DNA of 64,000 bases from Bisporella sp. PMI_857 (taxonomy: Eukaryota; Ascomycota; Leotiomycetes; Helotiales; Helotiaceae), in NCBI GenBank assembly GCA_021307315.1, contig JAJSPD010000028.1:372001-436000 (forward strand), read 5' to 3'. Below the pieces are notes generated by a model. That model searched no databases. It had not been told where the DNA came from and worked only from the letters and a program-made list of their open reading frames with translations. Both the position numbers and the translations under genes were made by a program. Below are positions 23,943-36,395 of this stretch, piece after piece. The stretch's first letter is position 1. Each line of letters begins with the position of its first letter.

Positions 23943-26074
23943 ACGTACCATGCATTGTGGGACCATAAAAAAAATGACAGGAGGCTGGAACCTTCGGATA
24001 AGACTATCCTATCTCCTAAAATACAGGCTTTACCTCGATTGACGACCATTCTAAGCTCTTTGGAAATTTTCTGGGCAGCCAAGGAGCTGAGTGCTACGAT
24101 TTCTGCTGCATCCAATCTTGATGTACCATTCTAGGATAGTTGACTAGATGATCTTGATTGGATATGAGAAGTCATGCGCTACAGTGTCCTCTCTTGGCAA
24201 GCAATTAGATATGAATTTGTCAGCGTAGGGCAATACTAAAGATGGAGTGTCATTGAGCTAGACCTTATGGTATGGTTGGCTGAAGACACACTAAGGATAG
24301 TGTGAAAACTGAATATATGTGCACAAAGCTATTTGTAGTGTAACTTAGTTGAGAGAGCGCACAACGCGGATATTTGGTTAGATATATACTGCAAAGTAGC
24401 TCTGAGGATATTTCATCACCGGCATACTGTTGCTGTGCCATGGGTTCTCTACTGATCTATAGCAAGATCTTCTGATTCTTCTAAGTCAAGTCCTTAGAGT
24501 CGCCACTAACATAAACCACAAGTAAAAGAAAATCTCAAGTTGAAGTTGTCCAGAATCAATAGAAACCACTTCAAAATATCTTGGCTTATATAATATTCAA
24601 AATTATCGTGTTCTGTAAGTTGAGCACGCACCTGATATTTCTTAAAATCCAGACTAAAAAACGAACGCCAGTAGAGAATATATGTAACAAGTAGGATCCT
24701 AATAGTATATAGCCTGTTGCAACAGCACTGAGCTGGTATCCTCTCAAGACAGCTTTCTTTTTCAGCAAAATTTTAATATGAAACTAGATGTCGGATTTCG
24801 AGTTTTTTTTCGCCAATATATTTGTCCACATTCGCTAGGACTCAGTTTGTGTAAGAGCTGTAGCAACACTTCTGTTCTGACTTTCATCTATTAGGTTTTT
24901 GCTGATTCTCGCCCTCCATCTCTACTTTTATATTCTCTACCAAGACTGGTTTACCAAATTGGCATGTATTATTAAAGCTCCTATGCTTAAAGAACGCAAC
25001 TAGGTATCCTTCCACATATGCAAATATGCTCTATATTGATGCTGATTCGATATAAACTATTTTAAGAGTTCTAGGATATGGAAAGCTATTATTTCTGTAT
25101 GTGCGATCCTTAATGGAGAACCAATTACAGAGATTTGCAAAATAAAAGAGTTTCAGCTTCTTTTCTGGTGCACTGTAGGACATCAAGTTACATTGGCATA
25201 AGAGAAGCTGAATAATGGTAGCAACAAGACTTTGAGACTAAGTAGACGGTTGAGCAGCAACATCGTATTCATGTATACGAGATGGGAAATCCCCAGCGAC
25301 ACAAATACGAATATGCTGCAGCTGTCATCTTCCCAAAAAGAATGGGTGCCTCCTTTGGGAATTTATTGGGGAGGCAGCGCTTGAATCCCAACCCTTAGGA
25401 AGTACCCTGTATCTTCCCTCGAACAATGCGAACACTTACCTATCAAACTCAAATTTGCCTAAGGAATCAATACTAAAACATGAAAGAGAGTTTCATATCG
25501 ACATCTCTCAAGCTCACGAGAAACAGCTTCAAAAACCCGAACCCTCACCACAACGTCCATATAAAATTATTTAGATCCATCAACGACACGTCCCAGCCGT
25601 GATACGAACGTTCACGACGCCCAATACCACATATAAAATCATCATCCGATCTCCTTCGTGGGTTACACAACCATCCAACCAAGCTTTCCCGGTTATGCGG
25701 GCGGGGTGTTTAGGCACGGGAGAGTGCAATACGAGACTGCAGTGTCCCGAATCTGGGCATAAGTTTTGCATCGGGTCAACTCTTTCCCCATGGCTTGAAA
25801 ACCATCGAAGTCATTGGTTTCTTGACTGTGCTGAAGAAGAGGTGACCTCTCGTATTGCGTTCTTGGTATATCTCTGTGAAGCAATCTCGGGTGGTACAGT
25901 CCATGGAATGTGGGGATTGTGCTTTTTATAGCCGGCGATGGGATATACCCCGCTGGCTTGGGAGTGTTGAGGTCACCGGTCTGGTAAGGGAGGAGGATGT
26001 AATAAAAGCATTAAGTTTTCCAAATTCCTCTGGTAGGAGATTGTATCTTGAGAGAAAAGTTGACTTTGAATCAC
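23943..26074. other. AT-rich intergenic, no supported gene
   Basis: 2.1 kb, mostly AT-rich between 24200 and 25550. A more GC-balanced stretch at about 25590-25930 has open frames on both strands with no known domain. A TATA-like GGGATATACC lies near 25940, upstream of the small secreted protein gene. Confidence 0.5.
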
Positions 26075-26616
26075 ATGATGACGCCCATCAATATAACATC
26101 TCTATTCATCCTTATGTATAATCTACATACTCCTTAATTCCTGTGGTATATCAACTAACAAACGTAGCCTCCTTCCCTTGACACTTTCATCCTCTCCCCA
26201 ACGACCACGCCCATGCCGTCCAACCGTCACGGTCACGGTCACAGTCACGACCTGGACGACTCCACCAACGACGACTAGTGCATGTGTTACTGTTACTGAT
26301 ACCGGTATCTCCTCTCTCCTTTCCCAGCCGCTCTATCCTTATACTCGACTCCAACTTCTGAAGATGGAATTCCATTACTGACAGAAAGATAGCTGGGCCA
26401 AACTGTCCGCCAAACACATGTCTCCCAGCAGATTGCATTTATCTCAGTACCATAACGCAGTCTTGCGGATGCGACCAGATATATCATGTCACGAGCTGCA
26501 AGACGCGATGCGATGGTGCTTGTTCGACGCAGTATCAGACACTGTATCTGCCTTGTCCGGGCACGCCGCCTCCGAGTCCTCCGAGTACTGTACTGCCTTA
26601 TCCAACTATTGGATAA
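26075..26616 (+). CDS. small secreted cysteine-rich protein (candidate effector)
   Basis: A three-exon gene that no single frame shows: 26075-26115, 26168-26304 and 26393-26616, giving 133 aa with phases 2 and 1 kept. Intron 1 ends ACTAACAAACGTAG; intron 2 has a TACTGAC branch 12 bases before its TAG. The N-terminus is a clear signal peptide (MMTPINITSLFILILLPLTL). A TVTVTVTV Thr/Val repeat follows, coded by GTCACG repeats, then a Cys-rich core of about 10 cysteines (NCPPNTCLPADC, QSCGCD, SCKTRCDGAC), ending in a Pro-rich tail. The layout resembles secreted wall-associated or effector-like proteins; function unknown. The stop at 26614 gives no obvious GPI signal. Convergent with Cwc24. Confidence 0.75.
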
Positions 26617-26886
26617 CCGCATCTATAGTGCATAAATGCCGAGGCAGTGCTATGTAGGAAGCTTTTGATTCATTGTGGTTGCTGCCGTGACTGCTGGGGT
26701 GCTGGCCTGTGTGAATTACGTGTATCGCGAGATTCTGTTTGGATATGTCAATGGGCTAAGTTGCCGTGTAAATTGCAGGTAAACTGGCTCCTGGAAGACA
26801 ATAGTTTGACTGAGAACACGGATTTTGGTGACACAGTTCACGTAATGTGCTGGTATTTTTGATGTAATATTGATCGGCTTAGAAGA

Positions 26887-27873
26887 TTATTCGTCCTCTT
26901 CCTCAGAACTAACTTCCTCCCCTGCATCAATTGCCCGTTGACGAAGTACAGCAGCTCTTGCTTTTTTCTTCTCCAGTAATTTTTTCAGATTTTTGGCCAC
27001 ATTGAATACCCCTCCAGTTCCCGCACCACAAGCCGCACAGCTGGGGTCCTTCCTATATCGTTTTAAAGCACAGCTTTCGCAATAATAGTGTCCACACTTT
27101 GTCACGATAGGGTCCTTGTATTTATCCTTACATATAATGCACGCAAATGGTATTCCTTCTAAGGCAGCATCGTCGACATCCGAGTCATTTTCTTCACCAG
27201 CATTTCGGTTCGCGCTTGCGACCGTAGTACCTTTGACCTTCTTTCCCTTGGTGACATTTTCCCATTCCTTATCCAGCTGCCAACCTTGCTTGTAGTCTTC
27301 TCTCTCGTGCAAGAATTTGCAATTGTCTCCAAAGCCACAAAATCCCGTTTGCTTATAGTCTTTGCACACATCGGCCTGGAAATCTGTTGTCGTGATAGTT
27401 CGAATATTGGTAGGTGCTTTCACAGGGCCTACACTTCGATTGGGAGCATCAGGATTTCTGGTGATGAACGATGTGGCATTTGCGAGACCCTTATATGTCC
27501 CATCGGGGGCGTCGGTTGGCGCAGCTCTGGTTTTGCCGAGCAGGTTCTTGCTAGAGAGTGCGCCATCGGCATTCTCATCGTACCAGGTGCTTGACTTGGT
27601 GGCGTCGTTCACGCTTTTAATGGTGGTACTCCGATCGGCTGTAAATTTTGTAGCAGTAATATCATTGTCTAATGTAGTATTGTTCTTAGATGATGCGACA
27701 ACAGCACCAGTATTCTTCTTCCTTCGTTTGACCTTGTGTCCGGACTCATCTTCCGAGGACGAGTAGTCTGAATCTGATGCTTCTGGAGTTTGTGCTCTTT
27801 TTCTGAAATTTGCCTTCCCTTTGCAGGGTCGTTTCTTGAAAACAGCTACGGGTTGTGCAGCAGTGGGATCCAT
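26887..27873 (-). CDS. cwc24: pre-mRNA splicing factor Cwc24 (CCCH + RING)
   Basis: A single exon of 328 aa. A basic, Ser-rich N-terminus is followed by a CCCH zinc finger (about 170-189, C-x8-C-x5-C-x3-H, KDYKQTGFCGFGDNCKFLH) and a C3HC4 RING finger (about 245-282, CIICKDKYKDPIV then CGHYYCESC). This order is diagnostic of Cwc24, the RNF113A orthologue. It binds the 5' splice site in the activated B spliceosome and leaves before step one (family knowledge). Nuclear. The C-terminus is Lys-rich then acidic. ATG at 27873 is the first in frame. Divergent from Num1 across about 970 bp. Confidence 0.95.
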   Translation of the reverse strand: MDPTAAQPVAVFKKRPCKGKANFRKRAQTPEASDSDYSSSEDESGHKVKRRKKNTGAVVASSKNNTTLDNDITATKFTADRSTTIKSVNDATKSSTWYDENADGALSSKNLLGKTRAAPTDAPDGTYKGLANATSFITRNPDAPNRSVGPVKAPTNIRTITTTDFQADVCKDYKQTGFCGFGDNCKFLHEREDYKQGWQLDKEWENVTKGKKVKGTTVASANRNAGEENDSDVDDAALEGIPFACIICKDKYKDPIVTKCGHYYCESCALKRYRKDPSCAACGAGTGGVFNVAKNLKKLLEKKKARAAVLRQRAIDAGEEVSSEEEDE

Positions 27874-27882
27874 AATGTTCAA

Positions 27883-28847
27883 AGCTGTGGCACTGATTCT
27901 GGGTGAGAGGAATTAGAAATAGAGGTGATGCAGCTCGAGGCTGAATGCTGATCAGATTCCAGAGAGAAATTCAGAGAAGGCTGTGACAAATCGGGCCACG
28001 TGACGGAAGGCTTGCCTTTGGCAAGGTAAATCATTTTTCCGATCCGAGATAGATGTGTATTACATAATATGTGGATTTCTCTGTTCCTGGTTCCTTGATC
28101 TTTTTTGGTCAAATCTACTAAATGAAATTAAAGTTCATGCGAAAGTGTGCAATAATAAATAAACCTCTCCGTTGCTATTTGAGTGAATGAGTGCGTCATG
28201 TACAGAGCCATTCGATCCAACCATATCCTTTGAAACATAGAAACATAAAACATGGAAGTAAAAGCAAGCGATCAATCGTCATGTTGTTGATCCGTTCCTC
28301 CAGTCACATCTCACCAATAATCCCAGCCAGCTTGTGAACCAAGCGAACTGCAACCGCGCTTCGGGATCTCGCCCGCATTTGGGGTAACGACTTGTTTACC
28401 ATACTACGATACCCTACATCCTCCACAACCAGGAAGGTTAATTCTTCGAAGCTCCGAACTTCCAGAAAATCTAACGTTGAAGTTTTGGGCGGACCCGCTG
28501 CAGGTCTCGGATTAATAGCAACACGAGACAATCTGATAACGCGTCTCGTCCAAGAAAAAAGAAACGCGCCCTTACTCCCGAACTACAGCTTGCCCAGAAT
28601 CTGTATACACACAACATTCCACAATCTGAGAAGCCTTGTATCACGAACCGGCACACCAAGTCACACCGGTAAATACCTATTAAACAAGAACTACAAATCC
28701 GTCACGCGATCAACGCCCTTAACGGCGGCTCCGCAATTGGTGTGGTTAACGAGGGATAACGGGTGCTGGTTGACAGATTTGAAAGGCATTGGGTGGTAGA
28801 AACGTGTGGTTTGACAGGCAGAGGCGTTTGGAGTTTGCCTGGTGAGA
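27883..28847. promoter_or_regulatory. divergent region between cwc24 and num1
   Basis: 965 bp with promoters for both flanking genes. Within it a minus-strand frame (28558-28304) reads like a real protein end (RSFEELTFLVVEDVGYRS) but has no ATG, and I cannot find an upstream exon that fits. The opposite strand also carries a 135-codon frame (28392-28799). One of these may be a small gene; neither is called. Confidence 0.4.
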
Positions 28848-31800
28848 ATGTCGACCTCTCTGGCGGCAGGTCTGCCATCTCTGCCGACACAGGTGGACTC
28901 GGATATCGAAGGATTTGATGGACAGAACGACCCATTTCGTTCGTCGACAAGCTCGAATCATCATCGATTCTCTCACTTCGACAACCAGCTTTTTGCACTA
29001 GGCCCAGCAACATCTCCAGAACAAGCGAAGCGCGCATTGGAAGCCCACCTAGCGGAGACAGAAAAGCGCATCCAGGAAGCTTCGAAACTGGGAACAACTC
29101 TAGTCCAGCAGCGTAAAGAGCTTGCTGAAAGATTGCACGAGGTTGAGAAACAACAGAACGAAGGCGACCTTACTCCAGAACTCAAACAAAAACTTGTGGA
29201 CATCGAAAAGGAATACAATGAGGTCGGACTTGATAGTGCTCGGGCATTCTTACCAAAATCCAGAGTTTCTAGTGCTGAAATGGCAGCGGGATCACCATTC
29301 GTTGGTGATGCAAAGGTAACGCAGTCTTCAATAGTTTGATTTGAGTATTCTAATGTGACACAGCGCTCCGCCAGCCCTTCAAAGTTCGAAAGTCAAGGCA
29401 CAAGCTCCCCTTCTAAGTTAAGCGTCCCAAACCGAAAACAAAGGAATCAGCCCTCAAACCGTGTACATGATATTGAGTTCGCAACTGAAATTAGCACATC
29501 GCTCCTTGGACAAGTCCGGCACTTACAGGCTCTGCTTGTGGAAAAGGAGGACGCACTGAAAGAAGTCACATATCAGAAATCCAGGCTTGAGGCGGAAGCG
29601 GACGGGTTTAGCCAGCGATTGAGGAGTTTGGACGAGAGTGAGCAGCGGTATAAAGATGAAAACTGGAGCCTAGAGACTCAAATCCATAATTTTCTCGCGG
29701 CAGCCAAAGAATCGGCAGATAAAGAGAAGAAGCTTACCCAGGCTCTCGATAGGCTTCAGGCCGAGAAGACGTCTGCTCAAAAGGAGCTTGATGAGATAAA
29801 GTTGAGCCATGCAAAGCTGTCTGAAGATCACGCTGCAGCCGTAAAGCATTATGATGTCGAGCTAGGAACCGTCAAGCGGAATATGACAATGACTGAGAAC
29901 GAGCGGAGCGTGCTTCAACGCAAAGTGGATGACTTGACAGGTCAAAATCAAGAGCTAGCTAAGGCCATTACTTACCAACGAGGTAGACTTGAGGATCGCG
30001 ATCAAGCTCGAGGACTAAGTGATGAGGACTTTGAGACAGCCCCTGATAATGTCACTCCAGAGCACTCACCACCACCTTCGCCCGTTAAGGGAACGCCTCG
30101 GCACAGCATGTTAGAGTCCGAGACCTTGAAGAGCTCTCTTCATCATGCTCATAGGATGATCCAGAATTTGAAGGGCAACATTCATCGAGAAAAAACAGAG
30201 AAATTGGAGTTAAAGCGTATGCTACAAGATGCAAGGGATGAGCTCGAATCGCGTCGTAATGATGGCGGTTTGGGTTCTGCAAAGAGAAATCGCAAAACAG
30301 ATTCGAAGGAGTTCAAGAAACCTCTTAAACCAGGTCAACTTGGTGGTCCACGAGCGAGTCGCAGCGAAGTCTTCATGGATGATACTAACTGGGAAGAAGA
30401 CAATGGACAAACCAGTCCATCCCATGCACCTGCTGGTGAGATCGCTGGTGGTTTTGGAGGCGCCAATATCGCTGAATCGAGTGATAATTTCGAAACTGCA
30501 AATGAGGGAACAGATGCCTTTGAAACAGCCAATGAAAGAAGTACCGAGACCGAAGATTTCCAGACCGGTCATGAGGATATGAGCGGCAGTGATGATCTTA
30601 CAGAGACTGAGGGACCTTCGGGTAATGTTCGGAATCGGCCCACTCCTCTGGCTCTGAACAAGCCGGGAAATCGAAACTCATGGCAGAGTACCGCATCAAC
30701 ATCTGGTGATGAGTATAGCTATGAGGAAGTTAAGACGCCCACAGCTCAGCCCCAGCGTTTGCGACTCAAGGTCAATCGTGGTGCCAGTAGACGGTTGAGA
30801 ATAGCGAGTGAGGAGCCACAGTTCCAAGAGGGTAGCCCGGCAAGTTTCGCCAACAGCAGTCAGAATGGAACACCACAAGCTGGACAAAGCCTGTTTGCTG
30901 AATTAGGCAACATAAGCGATGAGGATGAATCCCTTCAAGGAACACCAAGTCGTAGCACATTTCTGTCTCAGTCTGTAACTCCAGGTTCGAGACCTAGCAC
31001 TGCGAAAGGTACGCCAGCTCCTGTCTCGATCCTACCGCCTTCGGTACCGAAATTGCCAATGGTAGACTCTGGAATGATGACTGAGGCATGGGAACCAGAG
31101 CCTCCAACCCCTCAGACTGCTGTCCCTACTCTCCCTGAAGTTGTAGCTATCTCCGAACCAATTCCACCACCGATACCAAAGGTACCCATGGTCGACTCTG
31201 GTATGGTTACAGATCCTTGGGAACAAGAGCCAGCCCATTCAAAGCATGATATGCCAGTGACTGGTGAAGCAGTGCTTGGTGGTGCTGCTATATCTGAGGC
31301 TGCGCATTTGTTACATGAACATATGCCCTCAAAGGCTCCTCCCACGACAGCCGATGCTGCTAGTCAGTGGTACGATGCTGATGCTGATAATTTTCTCAAA
31401 GTTGATGCACCCGAAAGCTCTAGGCCAATTTCAACTTCGACATATAGTGATCGGAGCTCTCAATATGATCCCGTGCTCATGGATGAGAAGCTAGCCAAGT
31501 TTCCTTCACCCCCGAGCTCGAGAGCTCATACCCCTCTAGCTAGCCTTGCCACTCTCGAGACGAAAGCTGTTCCGTTGTCGATATCCACAATTTACTCGGA
31601 GTATGTCGAGCCTGAGTCTCCAGTTCTTCCGGCTACACCCAAGCAACCACCAGCCCCGTCTCCAAAACTCGCGCCCATAGTTATACCCTCACCCCTCGTC
31701 TTTTCATCTATCCAGTCGATTGATACGGAGCCTATCGAGACCCCACCACCCCGCAGCCCAAGTGAGCATGCTGTTATACTTCCAAGAGACGATGCAGAAT

Positions 31801-33673
31801 CAGCCTTGCAAGAAAAGGAGCCAGAGACACCAAAACCAACTATCATCGGAGCTGTGTTTGGTGGTTGGAACAAGAAAGGCCCATCAACTCCCATTATTGC
31901 CGAAGACGAAACTAGACAATCACCAAGCGATTCACCCCTTACCGAGACACCAGAGTCGCAGCGGCCTTTCAAAGAGCTGTCCCACAATGCAATTCAGAGA
32001 TCACCATCACCCAAGAAACCACGTATCGAAACTGTGGACGAAAGCTCTCAAACTGCCCTTACAGCCGAGCAAATTGATGAGATGCTCAATTCTAGGAGGC
32101 AGGCTAAAATTCTAGCCGAAGATAGTAGCCGGGCACCTGTGTCTCCTGTGAGAAGTATTGCTGGTGTTTCCCATGGTCTCAAGGGCCGCAAGTCACAGGA
32201 AAGCATTGGCAGCATAGGTCGTGCAAAGTCGAAGATGGTTGATCCTGACTTGGTGCACGATATTGTCCCTATCAAGCGTCCAACAAGTGCCGGAAGTACT
32301 AGGAAGAACTCCATATCGAGTATTCACCCACCATTGCCTACTGACCACAAACAAGTCATTGCCGCCGCTGCACAACGCACTGGGTCTTCTAATGGTGACC
32401 CCGGTAGTATGGGCCCTCCGCCATTGCCAGCATCTGCATTTAGATCCAACCCGTCATTCAGACCAAGGACGCCAAGTAATCAGGTTCCCTTGAGTCCCAT
32501 CGCGACTAGTACCACCCCTAGAGGGCTCCATGCCTTCAATCGCACCGGCGAATTACAATCTCCCACTAGCACTGCCCGATCTAGACGCTCCTCTGTCACA
32601 TCATTTGCCTCCGAAGTTGATACTCGGTTCAACCTTCGCCCTGGTATGTTACCGGATGGGATTGAACCTGGCACGGATCCACGGATGATCAATGCCATAA
32701 CTCAAACAATGATCGGCGAGTACCTATGGAAATATACACGCAAAGCTGGCCGTGGTTCTATGTCTGAGAACCGACACCGTCGCTACTTCTGGGTCCATCC
32801 CTATACCAGAACACTATACTGGAGTGATCGAGACCCATCCCAAGCTGGTCGAGCAGAATTGAAGGCAAAGAGTGTTCCGATTGAAGCCGTGCGTGTAGTG
32901 ACCGATGACAACCCCATGCCACCAGGATTGCATCGCAAGAGTTTGGTAATTGTGACACCTGGTCGTGCCGTTAAGTTTACTGCTACAACTGGACAGCGTC
33001 ATGAAACATGGTTCAATGCTTTGTCGTACTTGTTACTGAGGACTGCTGATGCAGAAGCTTCAGAAGTAGCCACCGGAGCTCTCACTCACGAGGATGTCAA
33101 TGAATTCAACCCTGGGTTTGGAAGCAAAACTCGCCAAGGTCCAGTTTCACTGTCTTCGTATAACAGCAGAACAACACGTAATGACTCACCCACACGCGCG
33201 TCTGCCGGAATTGCCCCTCAGCCTCAACTTGCTCAATCAAAATCAACTTCATCTCGTCCTTCAATGGGTACGTTCAGTCGGTTGAGTAACATGTGGCAAT
33301 CTGGGAAAGATGGTCGTCTGTCCAGCTTTTCCAGCAGGCATGGGCGGCAAAGCATCGGCGGCGACAACAGTATTTATGAGGCGAGCGAAGTGCATGACAG
33401 TGCTGAGGATCTACGGGAGATGATTGAAAAACAAGATAGAGAGTCCGACAAACTCGAGAATGTGCGAGCATGTTGCGATGGTAAGCTGTCCCTTATTTTT
33501 GACTAGCAAGTATACCTAACATCCCCGCAGGTAAACACGACGTCGGACATTTGCATACTCATTCAATCAAGGGCCGCACACCCAGCACAACAATTGGCGC
33601 AGCATCCGGTTCTCAACGACCCGAGCATCAGAAACAGAAGAGCAGAAATAGCCTTATGAGGCGTCACGACTAA
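28848..33673 (+). CDS. num1: Num1/ApsA cortical anchor with PH domain
   Basis: Exons 28848-29315, 29364-33480 and 33531-33673 give 1575 aa. Coiled coils fill about 45-130 and 190-400. A long disordered Ser/Pro/Glu-rich middle contains short repeats (FETANE twice; PMVDSGM twice at about 31060 and 31190). A PH domain near residues 1270-1385 (GEYLWKYTRK.. RRYFWVHPYTRTLYW) is of the Mcp5/Num1 type that binds PI(4,5)P2. The protein attaches dynein, and in yeast mitochondria, to the cell cortex for nuclear movement (family knowledge). The last 50 residues are basic. The ATG at 28848 follows GAGA; a GTG two codons upstream is not a start. Confidence 0.94.
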
Positions 33674-35811
33674 AAGTAATGTCTCTTACCACAACATATC
33701 CCAATCTAGGACTCTCTTTACGAAATTAATGTCTTTCCTTGCTTCATCTCAAACGCAATCCACGGGTTGTGTTCTTATGACTGCCACCACGGCCTTGCAA
33801 AACCACTAACGATTTCCTTATTCGCTCATCTTCCTACTTCTTAAGTGACAGCAAATGACTGTATCCTGGGATGAGATTAATAACATGTTGAGCATGGGCT
33901 GATGGTGGATGTGGTTTATATTCTTGTATGATTTTTTTAGTAGTGGAAGTGGGATTTTGGGAGACACTGTTGAAGACTAGTTTGATGAATATATAAGCGA
34001 AAGCGTTCATCTGACGGCCTTATTATTTCCTTCGTGACAATTTTGTAGAAATGTATCAAAGCCTGCCAAAGCTGTAGATACCTCCCCCCTCGATGCACAT
34101 TAAGGAACATTACTAAATTGCTGCTGTTGGCCGAAAGTGCTATATTTGTGGCGATGCCCTTACGAACTTGAAAGTCTTCGACCAAAATCTAAATGGCATG
34201 ACAACGGCACTGTTGGTTGGGACTTGGCATTCTATATCACCATGGTGCAGCCTAGCTCGACCCAGGAATTTGTTTACATATACTAAGAAAGAATGTTACC
34301 AAAATATCATAGGACCTACTTTAAAAAACACCCGGACCACCTACAAGAACCGGAAGTCGTTTCCCCAGAGCTATCACCCCACCCTGCCAGGGTGGCTCCA
34401 AGCTCAACTCCTACTATCCGAGGCACAGGGTAATAAGAATAAGTCACCGATTATTAAACGCTTCGCGCCTCTTTATAGGATTGGCTCCTAAGTCGATATC
34501 GAAGAGCTTCTGTCTACATGGCACCAAACACTTCATGATCTGATAGGTTGGTTGAGCTGGGAATGGATCTAAAGTATCCCGACAGGGCGAAGGCTACATG
34601 GTCGTGAGCGTGTTCAAATTTTACACAAGAACTATGACTAATAAACTTAAAGCCGCTATCCGGAGCGGAGTTATAATTCGTTGGTACAGTACATTGATCA
34701 TAGAGGTAGTCCTAATGAAGCCACCGGAAAGGTTTAAACACCCGTGACAAGAAGGCGCATGAATGTCGTTTTTCAAAGAAATTCAAATGCTTGGAAAGCG
34801 TAGACGAGCCATTGAAGATACCAATGCTGTTGCCCAGGTTTGTAGAATATGGATACATGTTGTGCTACCAGGGTGAGTCTGCTACTGATATTTGATGCTG
34901 GAGAGAGCTAGACGAGATAACCCTACAAACCCCAATTAACTCAAAATAGTCGAATATCTGCTGGATAAAAGTGTGTCTATCGATCAACTTACTTTCTAGG
35001 TCGAGCCCGAGAAATCACATGATTTTCCTAAGTTGGTAAGTCTTGCTGGTCTGGATAGACAGTAGACTACGCTACGATGGCCTATTATGAGGAAAAATAT
35101 CGATATAGTGAGCTTGTTGCTAGAGAGATGAGATGATACCACCATTTGTGGATGGCGGTCAGACGGATGCTTTCATACGTACAAGATTTCGCTTGAACTG
35201 GCCAGGTTGAAGGGTTTTATGGAGAATGAATGAATGACTTTAATAGCTGATAATTTTTACTCTGGAATTTTGTCTACGGAGGAAAGCCCTGATAGCCAAT
35301 ATCTAATGAGTTCCAACAAGTGAAGATACATTGAAATCAATCCGAGTACACTCCAGAAAGGCATCCCTTCTAGACTGAAATTTGTTCATACATAAATCTT
35401 TGTCCTTTACCTCGGTACCATCCAATTCTACCATATATCTATAGGATTGTGAAGTTTGGAAGCCACGATATGTTCCTGTGTCTAGGGTTAGGGTTGGGAT
35501 TAGGGAAACCCAAAGGCCTCGGAAATAGAGGTAACAAGAAAGCTCACAGTTTTTACAATGTGTCCGCTCACCTTAATAGGTTGAGAGCGAGTTATGATGC
35601 GTTGAACTGCGCCTCTAGTGGACCAGTCATCGACCATCTTGGTGTTGTTGGTGTGCAACGGGATCATTTTTCGGCTTACCTCAGAACTCTATCTTAACCT
35701 CCCTTTTCTAATTCTCATGGAAACCTCAGAATCATTCCCCCCAATACATTTAGTTCATTCTTTGGATACCACTAATTGTAAAAACCAATCATATCCCACT
35801 TCATAAACAAA
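33674..35811. other. intergenic, no supported gene
   Basis: 2.1 kb, moderately AT-rich. A 107-codon plus frame (34168-34491) shows no domain. A short telomere-like stretch at 35483-35505 is listed separately. Confidence 0.5.
35483..35505 (+). repeat. degenerate interstitial telomere-like repeat
   Basis: Four tandem hexamer units close to TTAGGG (TAGGG, TTAGGG, TTGGGA, TTAGGG). TTAGGG is the usual telomere repeat of filamentous ascomycetes. Too short to be a chromosome end. Confidence 0.5.
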
Positions 35812-36395
35812 ATGGCCGTCACCTGCTTACCTACAGTCCCGTTCATCATCCTCGGCATCATCGAACCTCTTATTCTGTATGTTCTACCCTTCATTCTTTT
35901 GATTATATACTCTCCTCTGAGGCAAACCATTCTCCCCTCAAAATTCTTTGAAATGAAAGTTACCTGATGCAGCGACACAGCATTTATGCAAACATAGAAG
36001 CATATACCAAGCCCTCCGGCTTGTTCACCTACTACACAAGCCAAGCACCACACATTGCTATCAAAGAAAGTCAGTTAAGCCCACAGTCGCTTGGATTAAC
36101 CATGCAGTTGCTCAATTTGTTTCTCCTGGTCGCCGCTGTAGCCGTGATATGCTGCTGGACAACGGATGCACGTATCACCAAGCGGTACCTGATCGCTATC
36201 GCGCTCGCCGATTATGGGCACATATGGGCGGCGTATAAAGCATTAGGGTCGGATTACTTCTGGAATATTGCCGGTTGGAATCTTACAACCTGTGGTAACG
36301 TGGGTGTTAGTGTTCTATTGAATTTGGTGCGTTGGGCGACTGTGCTGGGTTTGTTTGGGGAAGTGGGCGTGGGAAAAAAGGCGAAAGAAGCGTGA
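35812..36395 (+). CDS. DUF7704-type small membrane protein
   Basis: Two exons, 35812-35876 and 35981-36395, give 159 aa; using the second of two nearby acceptors (CACAG at 35980) keeps phase 2 and joins EPLIL to IYANIEAY. About four hydrophobic helices are visible: the N-terminus (LPTVPFIILGIIEPLI), QLLNLFLLVAAVAVI, the RYLIAIALADYGHIW region and a last one near VSVLLNLVRWATVLG. The layout matches short fungal four-helix proteins of family DUF7704, of unknown function. It sits alone, with gene-poor DNA on both sides. Confidence 0.8.

Noticed and set aside
26178..26381. Single-exon reading of the Thr/Val repeat region
   Set aside because: It lacks the signal peptide and the Cys core; the spliced model explains it better.
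27874..27882. Upstream start for Cwc24
   Set aside because: The codon is TTG, not ATG; the first ATG is at 27873.
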